A stretch of 64,000 bases of DNA, taken from assembly GCF_035503745.1 (NCBI RefSeq), contig NZ_DATJTC010000022.1, positions 15,659 to 79,658 on the forward strand. The letters run 5' to 3'. The notes under the pieces are model-generated. The model was given only the letters and a program-made list of their open reading frames with translations. It was not told the origin of the DNA and did not search any database. Position 1 is the first letter of the stretch, and each line of letters begins with the position of its first letter. The translations under genes and the position numbers were made by a program. Of this stretch, positions 34,272 to 43,199 are shown piece after piece. This DNA is from Dyella_B sp035503745. Lineage in GTDB: Bacteria > Pseudomonadota > Gammaproteobacteria > Xanthomonadales > Rhodanobacteraceae.

Positions 34272-36035
34272 CTATATGGCGGCCGTAAGGTTCTCGTTGC
34301 CGGGCGGCGGCGGGTCGCGTTCGCGTGCCTCCAGTACGCGAACCGCTTCCCGGTAGCCGGCATCCACCGCCAGCCGCCAATCCTTCCAGTCGAGCATGCG
34401 CACGTGCTCCAGCGGCGGGTTGATCAACAGATCCGCGCGCTCGATGCAGTGCAGGCTGGTTTCCTCGCTGTTGACCATCGCCGCGCGCGTGAGCGTGGAA
34501 ACGATGCCCGGCCAGCCGGTGCCGTGGCGCTGGCGCACCCACAGGCGCCACCAGGGCGGCGTGGCGAATTCTTCGGCTTGCGCGCGCAATTGGATGTCGG
34601 CGCGGATGCTCACCGCGGTAATGTGCGCGATGCCGTCCTCGGCCATCACGTCGGTGGGCAGGTTGTCCACCAGCGCACCGTCCACGTAGACCTGGCCGTG
34701 ATGCAGTACCGGCGGCAGGATGCCGGGAATGGAACTGGTCGCGCGCAGCCATAGCCATAACGGCCCGTGCCGATGCACCACTTTGCCCAGGCCGGACAGG
34801 TTGGTGGACACGCAAAAGAACGGCCGCTCCAGATCCTCGATATCCAGCGCGCCGAAAGCGCGGCGCAGCATGCGCGCCGCGCGCCGCCCGCGCGTGAGCG
34901 CGACCAGCGGCAGGGTCCAGTCCGACAATGGCTTGCCGCGCACGAAGGCTTCGTAAAAGACGCGCATCATCTGGTCGGTGTCCCACATGTTGGCCACGCC
35001 CGCGCCGATGATCGCGCCGATGCTGGTGCCACCGATCGCGTCGAACTGATGTCCCGCCTCGCGCAGGGCGCGCAACGCGCCCAGGTGCGCCAGGCCGCGC
35101 GCGCCGCCGCCGGCCAGCACCAGGCCCCGGCCATGGCCGCTGATCAGCCGCGCGATGCGCTCAATATCCGCTTCGCCGCACACGTGGTGATGCTGGATCT
35201 CGCCGCTGAACTGTGCGCGCCAGCGCCGCGCGGAACCCGGCTGCACGCGATGCGCGGCATGCATCAGCAACAGATGCCGCGGCCGGTGGCGCACGCGCGC
35301 GGGATGGCCCGGCGCGGCTTCCGGCCATGGCCGCGCCGCCTGCGCGGCCGGCGCGGGCAGCAGCAGCACGTCGGCCTGGCGCAGGCAGCGCAGCCGCCAG
35401 GACGTGGCGCCGGTGCTATCGAGGTAGATGACGAAACGCGCCTGCGCCTCGCGCTCGGCGAACCAGTCGCTGCCGCGATTGGCGCCGTGTTCGGCGTCGA
35501 TCACGATGCAGTTGCCAAAGGCCTCCAGCGCGCGCGCCAGCTGCATCGCCAAACCGCGCACCGGCACGTCCTGGTCGACCGGCAGGATGGCGAACGTGCG
35601 CGGCTTGTCCGGCGACTGGTCGTGCCGCTCGCGCCGGATCAGCCGATCCATCGCCTGCCGCGCCACATGGAGCATCGCGCGCGGGTGGCGTTCGATCAGA
35701 TGCTCGAACACCTCCCGATCGAGCCGCAGCAATTCCGAATCGCGCAGCGCGCGCACGCCGTAACGCACCGCCTCGCCGCTGAACAGGCTGATCTCGCCCA
35801 CGCAGTCGTCCGCGGCAACCAGGCGCACCAGGTCGGTGGGGCCGTCGAACACGCCCAGGCTGCCGCTGCACAGGATGTACAGCGCCTGGGCCATTTCGCC
35901 GGCCTTGAACAGGTACTGGCCGCCGGGCAGGCAGATCCAGCGCAGATGGCCGGCAAGCGTGGTCCGCTGCGCGTCGTTCAGATGCGCAAACAGCGGGATG
36001 CGACCGATCAGGGCGGGGATATCGGCAGGCTGCAT
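34272..36035 (-). CDS. Patatin-like phospholipase with N-terminal cyclic-nucleotide-binding domain
   Basis: A 587-residue NTE/RssA-like protein. Residues about 5-125 form a cNMP-binding fold (AGEMAQALYILCSGSLGVFD, DDCVGEISLFSGE). A middle region (about 145-280) follows. The patatin domain from about 303 has the oxyanion GGGARG (309-314), the nucleophile Ser338 in GGTSIG and Asp452 in VDGALVDN, so the catalytic dyad is complete. It probably hydrolyses phospholipids or lysophospholipids at the membrane, possibly gated by ligand binding to the N-terminal domain. The ATG at 36035 was chosen to begin that domain. Confidence 0.88.
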   Translation of the reverse strand: MQPADIPALIGRIPLFAHLNDAQRTTLAGHLRWICLPGGQYLFKAGEMAQALYILCSGSLGVFDGPTDLVRLVAADDCVGEISLFSGEAVRYGVRALRDSELLRLDREVFEHLIERHPRAMLHVARQAMDRLIRRERHDQSPDKPRTFAILPVDQDVPVRGLAMQLARALEAFGNCIVIDAEHGANRGSDWFAEREAQARFVIYLDSTGATSWRLRCLRQADVLLLPAPAAQAARPWPEAAPGHPARVRHRPRHLLLMHAAHRVQPGSARRWRAQFSGEIQHHHVCGEADIERIARLISGHGRGLVLAGGGARGLAHLGALRALREAGHQFDAIGGTSIGAIIGAGVANMWDTDQMMRVFYEAFVRGKPLSDWTLPLVALTRGRRAARMLRRAFGALDIEDLERPFFCVSTNLSGLGKVVHRHGPLWLWLRATSSIPGILPPVLHHGQVYVDGALVDNLPTDVMAEDGIAHITAVSIRADIQLRAQAEEFATPPWWRLWVRQRHGTGWPGIVSTLTRAAMVNSEETSLHCIERADLLINPPLEHVRMLDWKDWRLAVDAGYREAVRVLEARERDPPPPGNENLTAAI

Positions 36036-36161
36036 GCGCGCGATGGTACGCCGGCGGCGATGACGCCGTCCGCCGCGCGTGCGCCCGATCGCGATAGTGC
36101 CGTCTTGCGCCTTGATTTCGCCGGCCGCCGACAGCACCCTGTCCGGTCAGAAGGAGCACCC

Positions 36162-38219
36162 ATGAGCCACGACAATCCCCTGCTGGCCGACGACGCCCTG
36201 CCCGCGTTCTCGCACATCCACCCCGACCAGGTCGGCCCGGCGATCGACGCCCTGCTGGCGCAGAGCCGCGCCGGCATCGCCGCGTTGACGGCTCCCGGCG
36301 CGCCGCGAGATTTCGCTTCGGTGATGCTGCCGCAGGAGCGGCTCGAACAGCGCATCGCGCATGCCTGGTCGCCCGTCTCGCACCTGCATTCGGTGGCCGA
36401 CAGCGACGCGCTGCGCAAAGTCTACGGACCGGCCGAGGAGAAACTCACCGACCACGCGCTCGAAGTGGGCCAGAACCGCGATCTCTACGCCGCCGTGCAA
36501 GCGGTGGCCGATGCGCCGGGGTTCTCCATGCTGCCGCGCCCGCAGCGGGCGCTGGTCGAACACGCACTGCGCGATTTCAAGCTTTCCGGCGTCGCCCTGG
36601 AAGAACCGGCGCGCACGCGCTTTCGTGAAATTGGCGTGGAGCTGAGCAGGTTGTCCACCGAATTCTCCAACGCCGTGCTCGATGCCACCGATGCGTGGTA
36701 CGAGCACATCACCGACGAGCGCGACATCGCCGGCATTCCCGAATCGGGCCGCGCGGTGCTGCGCCAGTATGCCAAGGAAAAAGGGCTCGAAGGGTATCTG
36801 GTCACGCTCAAGCAACCGAGCGTGCAGGCGGTGCTCACCTATGCCGACAACCGCGGCCTGCGCGAACGCGTGTACTGGGCCTACCAGACGCGCGCCTCCG
36901 ACCAGGGCCCGGATGCAGGCAAGTACGACAACGGCGCGCGCATCGAGCAGATCATGGCGCTGCGCCACGAGGCGGCGCAGCTGCTGGGCTTCGCCAACGC
37001 GGCGGAAGAATCGTTGGCGACCAAGATGGCCGGCGCGCCCGCCGAGGTGCTGGCTTTCCTGCGCGATCTTGCCGCGCGCGCAAAACCCGTTGCGCAGAAA
37101 GAATTGGCCGCGTTGCGCGAATTCGCCGCGCGCGAATTGAAAATCGACAATCTCCAATCCTGGGATGTCGGCTACGCCGCGGAAAAGCTGCGCCAACAGC
37201 AATACGCGCTGGATGAGGAACAACTCAAGCCCTATTTTCCGCTGCCCGCCGTCATCGATGGCCTGTTCGGGCTGGTGCACCGGCTCTACGGCATCACCCT
37301 GCGTCCGCGCGACGGGGTCGATGTGTGGCATCCGGACGTGCGCTATTACGACGTTATCGATGCGGACGGACGCATTTTCGCCGGTGCCTACATCGACCTT
37401 TACGCGCGCAGCGGCAAGCGGGGCGGTGCCTGGATGGACGTCTGCCGCGCACGCTTCGACGACGGGGCGCAATCACAGTTGCCGGTGGCATTCCTCACCT
37501 GCAACTTCGCGCCGCCGACCGAAGGACGCCCGGCTCTGCTCACGCACGACGATGCGCTGACCCTGTTCCACGAATTCGGCCACGGCTTTCACCACCTGCT
37601 TACCGAAGTGCCGCTGCCTTCCGTCGGCGGCATCGACGGCGTGGAGTGGGATGCGGTGGAGCTGCCCAGCCAGTTCATGGAGAACTTCGGCTGGAACCGC
37701 CAGGCGCTGGACCTGTTCGCCAGGCATTGGCAAACCGGCGAACGCCTGCCCGATGAATTGTTCGAGCGCATGCTGGCCGCGCGGCACTTCCATGCCGGCC
37801 TGTTTCTGGTGCGCCAGCTCGAATTTGCGCTGTTCGACTTTCTGTTGCACCTGGAATACGACCCGGCCAAGGGCGCGCGCACGCTGGAAGTGCTGGAGCA
37901 GGCGCGCAGCGAAGTGGCGGTGCTGCACCCGCCGGCATGGCAGCGCTTCCCGCATGCGTTCAGCCATATCTTCGCGGGCGGCTACGCGGCCGGCTATTAC
38001 AGCTACCTGTGGGCGGAACTGCTTAGCGCCGATGCCTTCGCCGCCTTCGAGGAGCACGCGGCCCAGGGCGGCAACGTGATCGACGCCAGCATCGGCAACC
38101 GCTTCCGCCATGAAATCCTCGCCGTGGGCGCCAGCCGCCCGGCGCTGGAAAGCTTCATCGCCTTCCGCGGCCGCAAGCCCGAACCAGACGCCCTGCTGCG
38201 CAGCCACGGCCTCGCCTGA
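36162..38219 (+). CDS. prlC: Oligopeptidase A (M3 metallopeptidase)
   Basis: A 685-residue M3 peptidase of normal length. The zinc site HEFGH is at residues 470-474 in LTLFHEFGHGFHHLL, with the downstream Glu in the SVGGIDGVEWDAVELPSQFMENF stretch. The substrate-loop region ends HIFAGGYAAGYYSYLWAELLSADAF. It degrades signal peptides and short peptides in the cytoplasm. AAGGAG lies before the ATG at 36162. The open frame runs 464 codons further upstream on the strand opposite the patatin gene, but that part is not protein-like. Confidence 0.95.
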   Translation: MSHDNPLLADDALPAFSHIHPDQVGPAIDALLAQSRAGIAALTAPGAPRDFASVMLPQERLEQRIAHAWSPVSHLHSVADSDALRKVYGPAEEKLTDHALEVGQNRDLYAAVQAVADAPGFSMLPRPQRALVEHALRDFKLSGVALEEPARTRFREIGVELSRLSTEFSNAVLDATDAWYEHITDERDIAGIPESGRAVLRQYAKEKGLEGYLVTLKQPSVQAVLTYADNRGLRERVYWAYQTRASDQGPDAGKYDNGARIEQIMALRHEAAQLLGFANAAEESLATKMAGAPAEVLAFLRDLAARAKPVAQKELAALREFAARELKIDNLQSWDVGYAAEKLRQQQYALDEEQLKPYFPLPAVIDGLFGLVHRLYGITLRPRDGVDVWHPDVRYYDVIDADGRIFAGAYIDLYARSGKRGGAWMDVCRARFDDGAQSQLPVAFLTCNFAPPTEGRPALLTHDDALTLFHEFGHGFHHLLTEVPLPSVGGIDGVEWDAVELPSQFMENFGWNRQALDLFARHWQTGERLPDELFERMLAARHFHAGLFLVRQLEFALFDFLLHLEYDPAKGARTLEVLEQARSEVAVLHPPAWQRFPHAFSHIFAGGYAAGYYSYLWAELLSADAFAAFEEHAAQGGNVIDASIGNRFRHEILAVGASRPALESFIAFRGRKPEPDALLRSHGLA

Positions 38220-38228
38220 AGGAGGTCA

Positions 38229-38263
38229 GGGTTCCTCTCCGCGCTTGCCGGGGAGAGGAACCC
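38229..38263 (+). terminator. Hairpin after oligopeptidase A
   Basis: A perfect 12-bp stem GGGTTCCTCTCC / GGAGAGGAACCC with an 11-base loop lies 9 bases after the stop codon. It has no T-tract. Similar CCTCTCC-type hairpins are frequent between genes of xanthomonads, so it may be a dispersed intergenic repeat used as a terminator. Confidence 0.5.
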
Positions 38264-38380
38264 AGGCGATTGGCGCTTTGCTCGCAAACAGGTTCACAAT
38301 CGGCGCCATGCCGCCATGCCAGCATCGGCGGTGCCTGCCTGCCGCCCAAGCGAAAGCACCGTGAACCTGAGGAGTTTGTG

Positions 38381-39262
38381 ATGAACGCCATCACGCAACT
38401 GCCTACCGAATGGCGAGACTGGATCCGCGAAAACCTCGCGCGCGGTTGCGCACCGCAATCGCTGATCGACGACATGGTGCGCAACCGCTTCGATCCGATC
38501 TTCGCGCGTGCCGCGGTCAACGGCGTGATGACCCAGGGCGCCGCTTTCGCCGCGCCCGTCGAAGCACAACCGAAAGCCGCCGCCGGCTATGTCTACGAAA
38601 CGCCGCGCCTTAGCGCAGGCAATCTGATTCGCACTTTCGACCGCCAGGTGCGCATCGTCACGCGCATGAAGCGCCCGATGATCGCCGTGCTCGAGGGCGT
38701 GCTGAGCGAGGAGGAGTGCGACGAACTGATCCGCCGCTCCGCCGACAAGATGCATCGTTCCACCACCGTCGATCCGATCAGCGGCAAACACGAAGTGATT
38801 GCCGACCGCAGTAGCGAAGGCACGTTCTTCATGCTCAACGCCGATCCGTTCATTGCGCGGCTTGACCGCCGTATCGCCGACATCATGAATTGCCCGGTCG
38901 ATCACGGCGAAGGACTGCAGGTGCTGCATTACGGCACCGGCGGCGAATACAAGCCGCACTTCGATTTCTTTCCGCCGGACGAACCGGGCAGCCACGTGCA
39001 GATGACCATCGGCGGCCAGCGTGTGTCCACCCTGGTGATGTACTTGAACGACGTCGAGGAAGGCGGCACCACCATCTTTCCCGACATCGGTCTGGAAGTG
39101 GTGCCGAAAAAAGGTTCGGCCGTCTATTTCGAATACACCAACAGCCACGGCCAGCTCGACCGCCTCACCCTGCACGGCGGCTCGCCGGTGACGCGCGGCG
39201 AAAAGTGGATCGTGACCAAGTGGATGCGCCAGCGCCGCTACGGCGAAGCGGCAACCGCCTGA
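38381..39262 (+). CDS. 2OG-Fe(II) oxygenase, prolyl 4-hydroxylase-like
   Basis: A 293-residue protein. Residues about 1-90 are a helical N-terminal extension beginning QLPTEWRDWIRENLARGC. The C-terminal dioxygenase core shows the iron ligands H193 and D195 in KPHFDFFPPD and H265 in LTLHGGSPV, with K275 in GEKWIVTKW for 2-oxoglutarate. YLNDVEEGGTTIFPDIG is the P4H signature. It hydroxylates prolyl residues or related substrates; the target is unknown. GAGG lies before the ATG at 38381. It stands between prlC and fbp. Confidence 0.9.
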   Translation: MNAITQLPTEWRDWIRENLARGCAPQSLIDDMVRNRFDPIFARAAVNGVMTQGAAFAAPVEAQPKAAAGYVYETPRLSAGNLIRTFDRQVRIVTRMKRPMIAVLEGVLSEEECDELIRRSADKMHRSTTVDPISGKHEVIADRSSEGTFFMLNADPFIARLDRRIADIMNCPVDHGEGLQVLHYGTGGEYKPHFDFFPPDEPGSHVQMTIGGQRVSTLVMYLNDVEEGGTTIFPDIGLEVVPKKGSAVYFEYTNSHGQLDRLTLHGGSPVTRGEKWIVTKWMRQRRYGEAATA

Positions 39263-39311
39263 AAGCCTCGCCCCGCGCTCGCGCGGAGCCAGGCTCATCC
39301 ATCCCGGCTGT

Positions 39312-40358
39312 TCAGCCCTGGGCGCCGTCCGCTTCGCGGTGATAGTGGGTGACGATGTCGATTTCCTTTTTCGAGCCCAGGAACACCGGCACGCGCTGGT
39401 GCAGGCCGGTGGGCTGAAGGTCGAGGATGCGCTCGCGGCCGGTGCTGGCCGCGCCGCCGGCCTGCTCGATGATGAAGGCCATCGGGTTGGCCTCGTACAT
39501 CAGGCGCAGCTTGCCGCCCTTGCTCCTGATCTTGGCGTCCAGCGGATAAAAGAACACGCCGCCGCGCGTGATGATGCGGTGTACGTCGGCCACCATCGAG
39601 GCGACCCAGCGCATGTTGAAATCCCGCCCGCGCGGGCCGTCCAGGCCGGCCAGCAGCTCGCCGATGTAGCGCTGCATCGGCGCTTCCCAATGGCGCTGGT
39701 TGGACATGTTGATGGCGAATTCGCCGGTTTCTTCCGGAATGCGGATGTCGCGGCGGCTGAGGATGAAGCTGCCTACTTCGCGATCGAGGGTGAACTCGTG
39801 CGTGCCGTGGCCGAAGGTCAGCACCAGCACGGTGGCCGGACCGTACACCACGTAGCCGGCGGCCAGCTGGGTGGTGCCCTTCTGCTGGAAATGCTCGGCC
39901 GTGGGCTCGGTCACGCCATCGGGGCAGCGCAGCACCGAGAAGATGGTGCCCACTGAAATGTTGACGTCAATGTTGGAGCTGCCATCCAGCGGGTCGAACA
40001 GCAACAGGTGATGGCCTTTGGGATACATGTCGGGAATGGGCTGCGGATCTTCCATTTCCTCCGACGCGCAGGCCGCCAGCTGGCCGCCCCAGGCGTTGGC
40101 TTCGAGCAGGATTTCGTTGGAAATCACATCCAGCTTCTTCTGTGCCTCGCCCTGGATGTTGCCCGTGCCCGCCTCGCCCAGCACGCCACCGATGGCGCCC
40201 TTGTTGGTGGCCACCGCAATGCGCTTGCAGGCGCGCGCCACGACTTCGATCAGCAGGGAAAGCTCGGCGTTGACGCGGCCGGCGCGGCGTTCCTCGATCA
40301 GGAACTGGATCAGCGAGACGTGTTTCATGACGTGATCTTGAGGCAAAGGGACAGCCAT
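39312..40358 (-). CDS. fbp: Fructose-1,6-bisphosphatase class 1
   Basis: A 348-residue FBPase class 1, the gluconeogenic enzyme that hydrolyses fructose 1,6-bisphosphate. Metal and substrate motifs are ACASEEMEDPQ, FDPLDGSSNIDVNISVGTIFSV and GGKLRLMYEANPMAFIIEQAGG. The ATG at 40358 has GGAGG seven bases upstream. A start at 40328 (MKHVSLIQFL) matches homologues from memory but has no ribosome site, so the longer form is preferred. It is convergent with the P4H gene. Confidence 0.95.
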   Translation of the reverse strand: MAVPLPQDHVMKHVSLIQFLIEERRAGRVNAELSLLIEVVARACKRIAVATNKGAIGGVLGEAGTGNIQGEAQKKLDVISNEILLEANAWGGQLAACASEEMEDPQPIPDMYPKGHHLLLFDPLDGSSNIDVNISVGTIFSVLRCPDGVTEPTAEHFQQKGTTQLAAGYVVYGPATVLVLTFGHGTHEFTLDREVGSFILSRRDIRIPEETGEFAINMSNQRHWEAPMQRYIGELLAGLDGPRGRDFNMRWVASMVADVHRIITRGGVFFYPLDAKIRSKGGKLRLMYEANPMAFIIEQAGGAASTGRERILDLQPTGLHQRVPVFLGSKKEIDIVTHYHREADGAQG

Positions 40359-40479
40359 TTTCCCGCCTCCGCCCGATGGATGCCAGCCGTGCGTGCGAAC
40401 CTGCGGCCAGGCTCTGCTGACAACACGTTGGCAGCAGGCGGGGCGCAAGCTGGCAACGTCGAAAAGGGAGGAACGATCC

Positions 40480-41100
40480 ATGCGCGATACGGTTTATGTA
40501 CTGGTGTTCGACGGCTTCGCCGATTGGCAGGTCGCGTTGGCGCTTAGCGAAATCCGCCGGCCGGGCGACTGGAAGGTACGCACCGTGGGGTTTACCCGCG
40601 AGCCGGTGATGTCCATGAGCGGGTTGCAGGTGCTGCCGGAGGAAAGCATGCACGGGCTCGACCTGGACGCCGCCGCGCTGCTGGTCCTGCCGGGCGGCCA
40701 CCTGTGGCGGCCGGCGCGGATGGAGCAGGTGGCCGCGCTGGCCCGACGCGTGCACGCGGCCGGCGCGCCCGTGGCGGCGATCGATGAAGGCGTGCTGGCG
40801 GTGGCGCACGCGGGCCTGATCGACCGCTGCCGCCACACCGGCAATTGGGCCGGCCAGCTGCGCCGCGAAGTGCCGGCGTATGCCGGACAGGACCAATACG
40901 ACGCGGACGTGCTCGCGGTGAGCGACGGCGGCGTGATCACCGCCAGCCACCTCGGCAGCATCGAGTTCGCGCGCGAAATCATCCACACGCTGGACCTCTA
41001 CAACCGCAGCGACCGCGAGTACTGGTACCGGTTGTTCAAGCATGCCGTGCCGCCGCCGTGGTTTCCCGGTGTCGCGGTCGAAACGATCAAGGCCGCCTGA
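40480..41100 (+). CDS. DJ-1/PfpI-like protein lacking the catalytic cysteine
   Basis: A 206-residue protein of the class I glutamine amidotransferase-like superfamily, close to YoaZ-type members (VYVLVFDGFADWQ, LLVLPGGHLWRPARM, VITASHLGSIEFAREII). The nucleophile elbow that normally reads AIC-G reads AIDEG, with Asp102 in place of Cys. The conserved Glu after DW near the N-terminus is Gln17. Protease, deglycase or other Cys-dependent activity is therefore unlikely. The ribosome site GGGAGGA is strong. A small gene follows after 11 bases. Confidence 0.8.
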   Translation: MRDTVYVLVFDGFADWQVALALSEIRRPGDWKVRTVGFTREPVMSMSGLQVLPEESMHGLDLDAAALLVLPGGHLWRPARMEQVAALARRVHAAGAPVAAIDEGVLAVAHAGLIDRCRHTGNWAGQLRREVPAYAGQDQYDADVLAVSDGGVITASHLGSIEFAREIIHTLDLYNRSDREYWYRLFKHAVPPPWFPGVAVETIKAA

Positions 41101-41111
41101 AGGAGATCGTC

Positions 41112-41375
41112 ATGAAAGACCTGATGAACCGCGTCCTGCTGGCGTACCGGCCGCTGTATCTGCGCGGCTTGCTGATGGACGGCCAGTACCGCTTGCCGCC
41201 GCCGCAAACGGCACCGCCGGCGAAAGGCAAAAGGCTGATCCACCTCACGCCCGTTTTCCAACCCGCGCGCAGGCGCGTGCTGGTCGCCACGGCAGCGGCA
41301 GCGGCCGGGATGGTGCTGTCTACCCATGAAGACACCTGCGCCAAGCCCGCCGACGCACCTGACGTGTGCGTGTGA
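41112..41375 (+). CDS. Small hypothetical protein (87 aa) coupled to the DJ-1-like gene
   Basis: No family is recognised. It starts 11 bases after the DJ-1-like stop with AAGGAG upstream, so both are probably on one transcript. The sequence is basic, has a Pro-rich middle (LPPPQTAPPAKG) and one short hydrophobic stretch at about 55-72 (RRRVLVATAAAAAGMVL) that could be a weak membrane helix, followed by two cysteines. Confidence 0.5.
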   Translation: MKDLMNRVLLAYRPLYLRGLLMDGQYRLPPPQTAPPAKGKRLIHLTPVFQPARRRVLVATAAAAAGMVLSTHEDTCAKPADAPDVCV

Positions 41376-41401
41376 GGTTTGCGCAAGTGCAGGAAACCAT
41401 C

Positions 41402-41677
41402 ATGTACTCGAACGATGTCAAACACGACCGCTGCGTGATGTCCTTTCATGCACGCAACAGCCGCTGCACCGCGACGCCTGCCGCGGCGGAAGCATCGAAC
41501 GCCGGTGACGAACCGCATGCGATCGATTTCAAAACGCGCGAACGACGCCAGGCGTCGTATCGCGCGATCCATGCCATGTACAAGGTGACGGCTATGCTCG
41601 ATCGCATGCCGGCTCGTCCGGCGATGCGGCGTCCAGCGGACGCGGTTGCCCCATGGACGGCCAAACCGGGGGCATGA
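41402..41677 (+). CDS. Possible small hypothetical protein (91 aa)
   Basis: A frame with AGGAAA seven bases before the ATG, 26 bases after the previous small gene. It is basic and without membrane helices. The central part (IDFKTRERRQASYRAIHAMYKVTAMLDRM) could be helical. No homology is recognised, and the C-terminal 20 residues are Pro/Ala-rich like random GC-rich frames, so this is a weak call. Confidence 0.35.
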   Translation: MYSNDVKHDRCVMSFHARNSRCTATPAAAEASNAGDEPHAIDFKTRERRQASYRAIHAMYKVTAMLDRMPARPAMRRPADAVAPWTAKPGA

Positions 41678-41801
41678 GCGTGGCCGGTGAGTCGATCATG
41701 CAGCACGTAGCAGCCATGCCCATGCCTGTCTCACGCATTGCGACGCCAAGGCATGACTTCGGATGCTGGCCGTGGCCGCCGGAGTGGGCGATCATCCGCG
41801 C

Positions 41802-42506
41802 ATGCGCCGCGCCGACCGCCTCTTCCTTATCATCAATGCCCTGCGCGGTCGCCGCACCGCACTGCAGGCACGCCAGCTGGCCCAAACGCTGGGCGTATCG
41901 CTGCGCACCGTTTATCGCGACGTGGCCGACCTGCAGCTTTCGGGCGTGCCGATCGAAGGGGAGGCCGGTGTCGGCTACGTGCTGCGCAAGGGTTCGGACA
42001 TTCCGCCGCTGATGTTTACCGCCGACGAACTCGAATCGCTGGTGGTCGGCACGCGCTTCGTGCGTGCCTTTGCCGGCGAAAAGCTCGCCGCCGGCGCGCA
42101 GGCCGCGCTGGTGAAGATCGAAGCGGTACTGCCGCCGGAGTTGCGCGAACGTTCCTCCCGCACGCGCATCTATGCGCCGATCTGGCGCGATGAGGAATCG
42201 ATCGCCTTCGCCGCGCGCATCGACCAGTTGCATGCGGCGATCGAAAAGCAACAGGTGCTGCGGCTGTTCTATCGCGACGAAGTGGGCCGCCAGAGCGAGC
42301 GCGAGATCGAGCCGCTGTGCCTGGCGTTCTGGGGCGGTAAATGGACCCTGGGCACCTGGTGCCGGTTGCGCCGCGATTTTCGCAATTTCCGTCCCGACCG
42401 CATCGAGCGCTACGAGGAGACGGGCGAAGTATTCCAAAGCGCGCCCGACCGCAACCTTGCTTCATACCTGCAAGCGATGCGCGGCTATTACGCCGGGCTG
42501 GAATAA
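41802..42506 (+). CDS. WYL-domain transcriptional regulator (YafY-like)
   Basis: A 234-residue regulator. The N-terminal winged helix-turn-helix is ADRLFLIINALRGRRTALQARQLAQTLGVSLRTVYRDVADLQ, and the C-terminal WYL domain starts near residue 145 with LRLFYRDEVGRQSEREIEPLCLAFWGGKWTLGTWCR. Such regulators usually act as repressors that sense ligands or nucleic acids, sometimes linked to DNA damage or defence. The ATG at 41802 begins the HTH; its ribosome site is poor. It is read in the same direction as the ParB-like operon 75 bases downstream. Confidence 0.85.
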   Translation: MRRADRLFLIINALRGRRTALQARQLAQTLGVSLRTVYRDVADLQLSGVPIEGEAGVGYVLRKGSDIPPLMFTADELESLVVGTRFVRAFAGEKLAAGAQAALVKIEAVLPPELRERSSRTRIYAPIWRDEESIAFAARIDQLHAAIEKQQVLRLFYRDEVGRQSEREIEPLCLAFWGGKWTLGTWCRLRRDFRNFRPDRIERYEETGEVFQSAPDRNLASYLQAMRGYYAGLE

Positions 42507-42581
42507 ACCCCGGCCCTTGCCGTTTGGGCCGCGACTTCGGGTACCCTGCGCAGACCGGGGATTACCTGTAGGAGTCGTGCC

Positions 42582-43199
42582 ATGTCGTCAGGCGTGCGTC
42601 ATCCCTTGCTATCGATCGCGCCGGGCAAGCTGCGCCCGACCCAGATGACGGTGGGCAGGGCCGAGGTGGCCCAAAAGCGGGCCCTGTGGGAAAAGCTCGG
42701 CAAAAAAAAGCGCAAGGAGATGCTCGCCCAACACTGGTTTCCGGGCGTGCTGGGCCCCAAGAACCAGGTCTACATCGTCGATCACCATCACCTGGGCCTG
42801 GCCTTGTTCGAAGAAGGCGTGAAACAAGTGCCGGTGATGATCCAGCGCGATTTCTCCTGGCTTGAGGTGCCGGTGTTCTGGCACACGATGGAATTCAACC
42901 GCTGGGCGCACCCCTACGACCAGCACGGCCAGCGGCAGGATTACGCTTCCATTCCGCTCAATCTCAAGGACATGGCCGACGATCCATTCCGCACGCTCGC
43001 CGCGCGCGTGCGCATGGCGGGCGGTTATTCGAAGGACGCCACGCCCTATTCGGAATTTCTCTGGGCCGATTTTTACCGGCGCAACATGAAGCTGAAGGAC
43101 GGCCGCGTTACCGCGAAAACCGTGCAGGATGCCTTGCTGTTCGCCCATGCGCACGACACGGCGTACCTGCCGGGATGGACCGGCGTCATCGCGCAATGA
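42582..43199 (+). CDS. ParB-like domain protein (ParBc_2 type)
   Basis: A 205-residue protein of the ParBc_2 group. HPLLSIAPGKLRPTQMTVGRAEV is the conserved start, followed by FPGVLGPKNQVYIVDHHHLGLALFE, where the histidines suit a catalytic site, and a helical C-terminus with PYSEFLWADFYRR. ParB-like folds include CTP-dependent DNA clamps and serine kinases; the function of this branch is not established. Its stop overlaps the SulP start (ATGA), so the two are translationally coupled. Confidence 0.82.
   Translation: MSSGVRHPLLSIAPGKLRPTQMTVGRAEVAQKRALWEKLGKKKRKEMLAQHWFPGVLGPKNQVYIVDHHHLGLALFEEGVKQVPVMIQRDFSWLEVPVFWHTMEFNRWAHPYDQHGQRQDYASIPLNLKDMADDPFRTLAARVRMAGGYSKDATPYSEFLWADFYRRNMKLKDGRVTAKTVQDALLFAHAHDTAYLPGWTGVIAQ

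Noticed and set aside
34767..36161. A 464-codon open frame upstream of and in frame with oligopeptidase A
   Set aside because: It lies opposite the patatin gene, is rich in Arg/Ala/His/Gln as expected of antisense GC-rich DNA, and the peptidase has a good ribosome site and family N-terminus at 36162.
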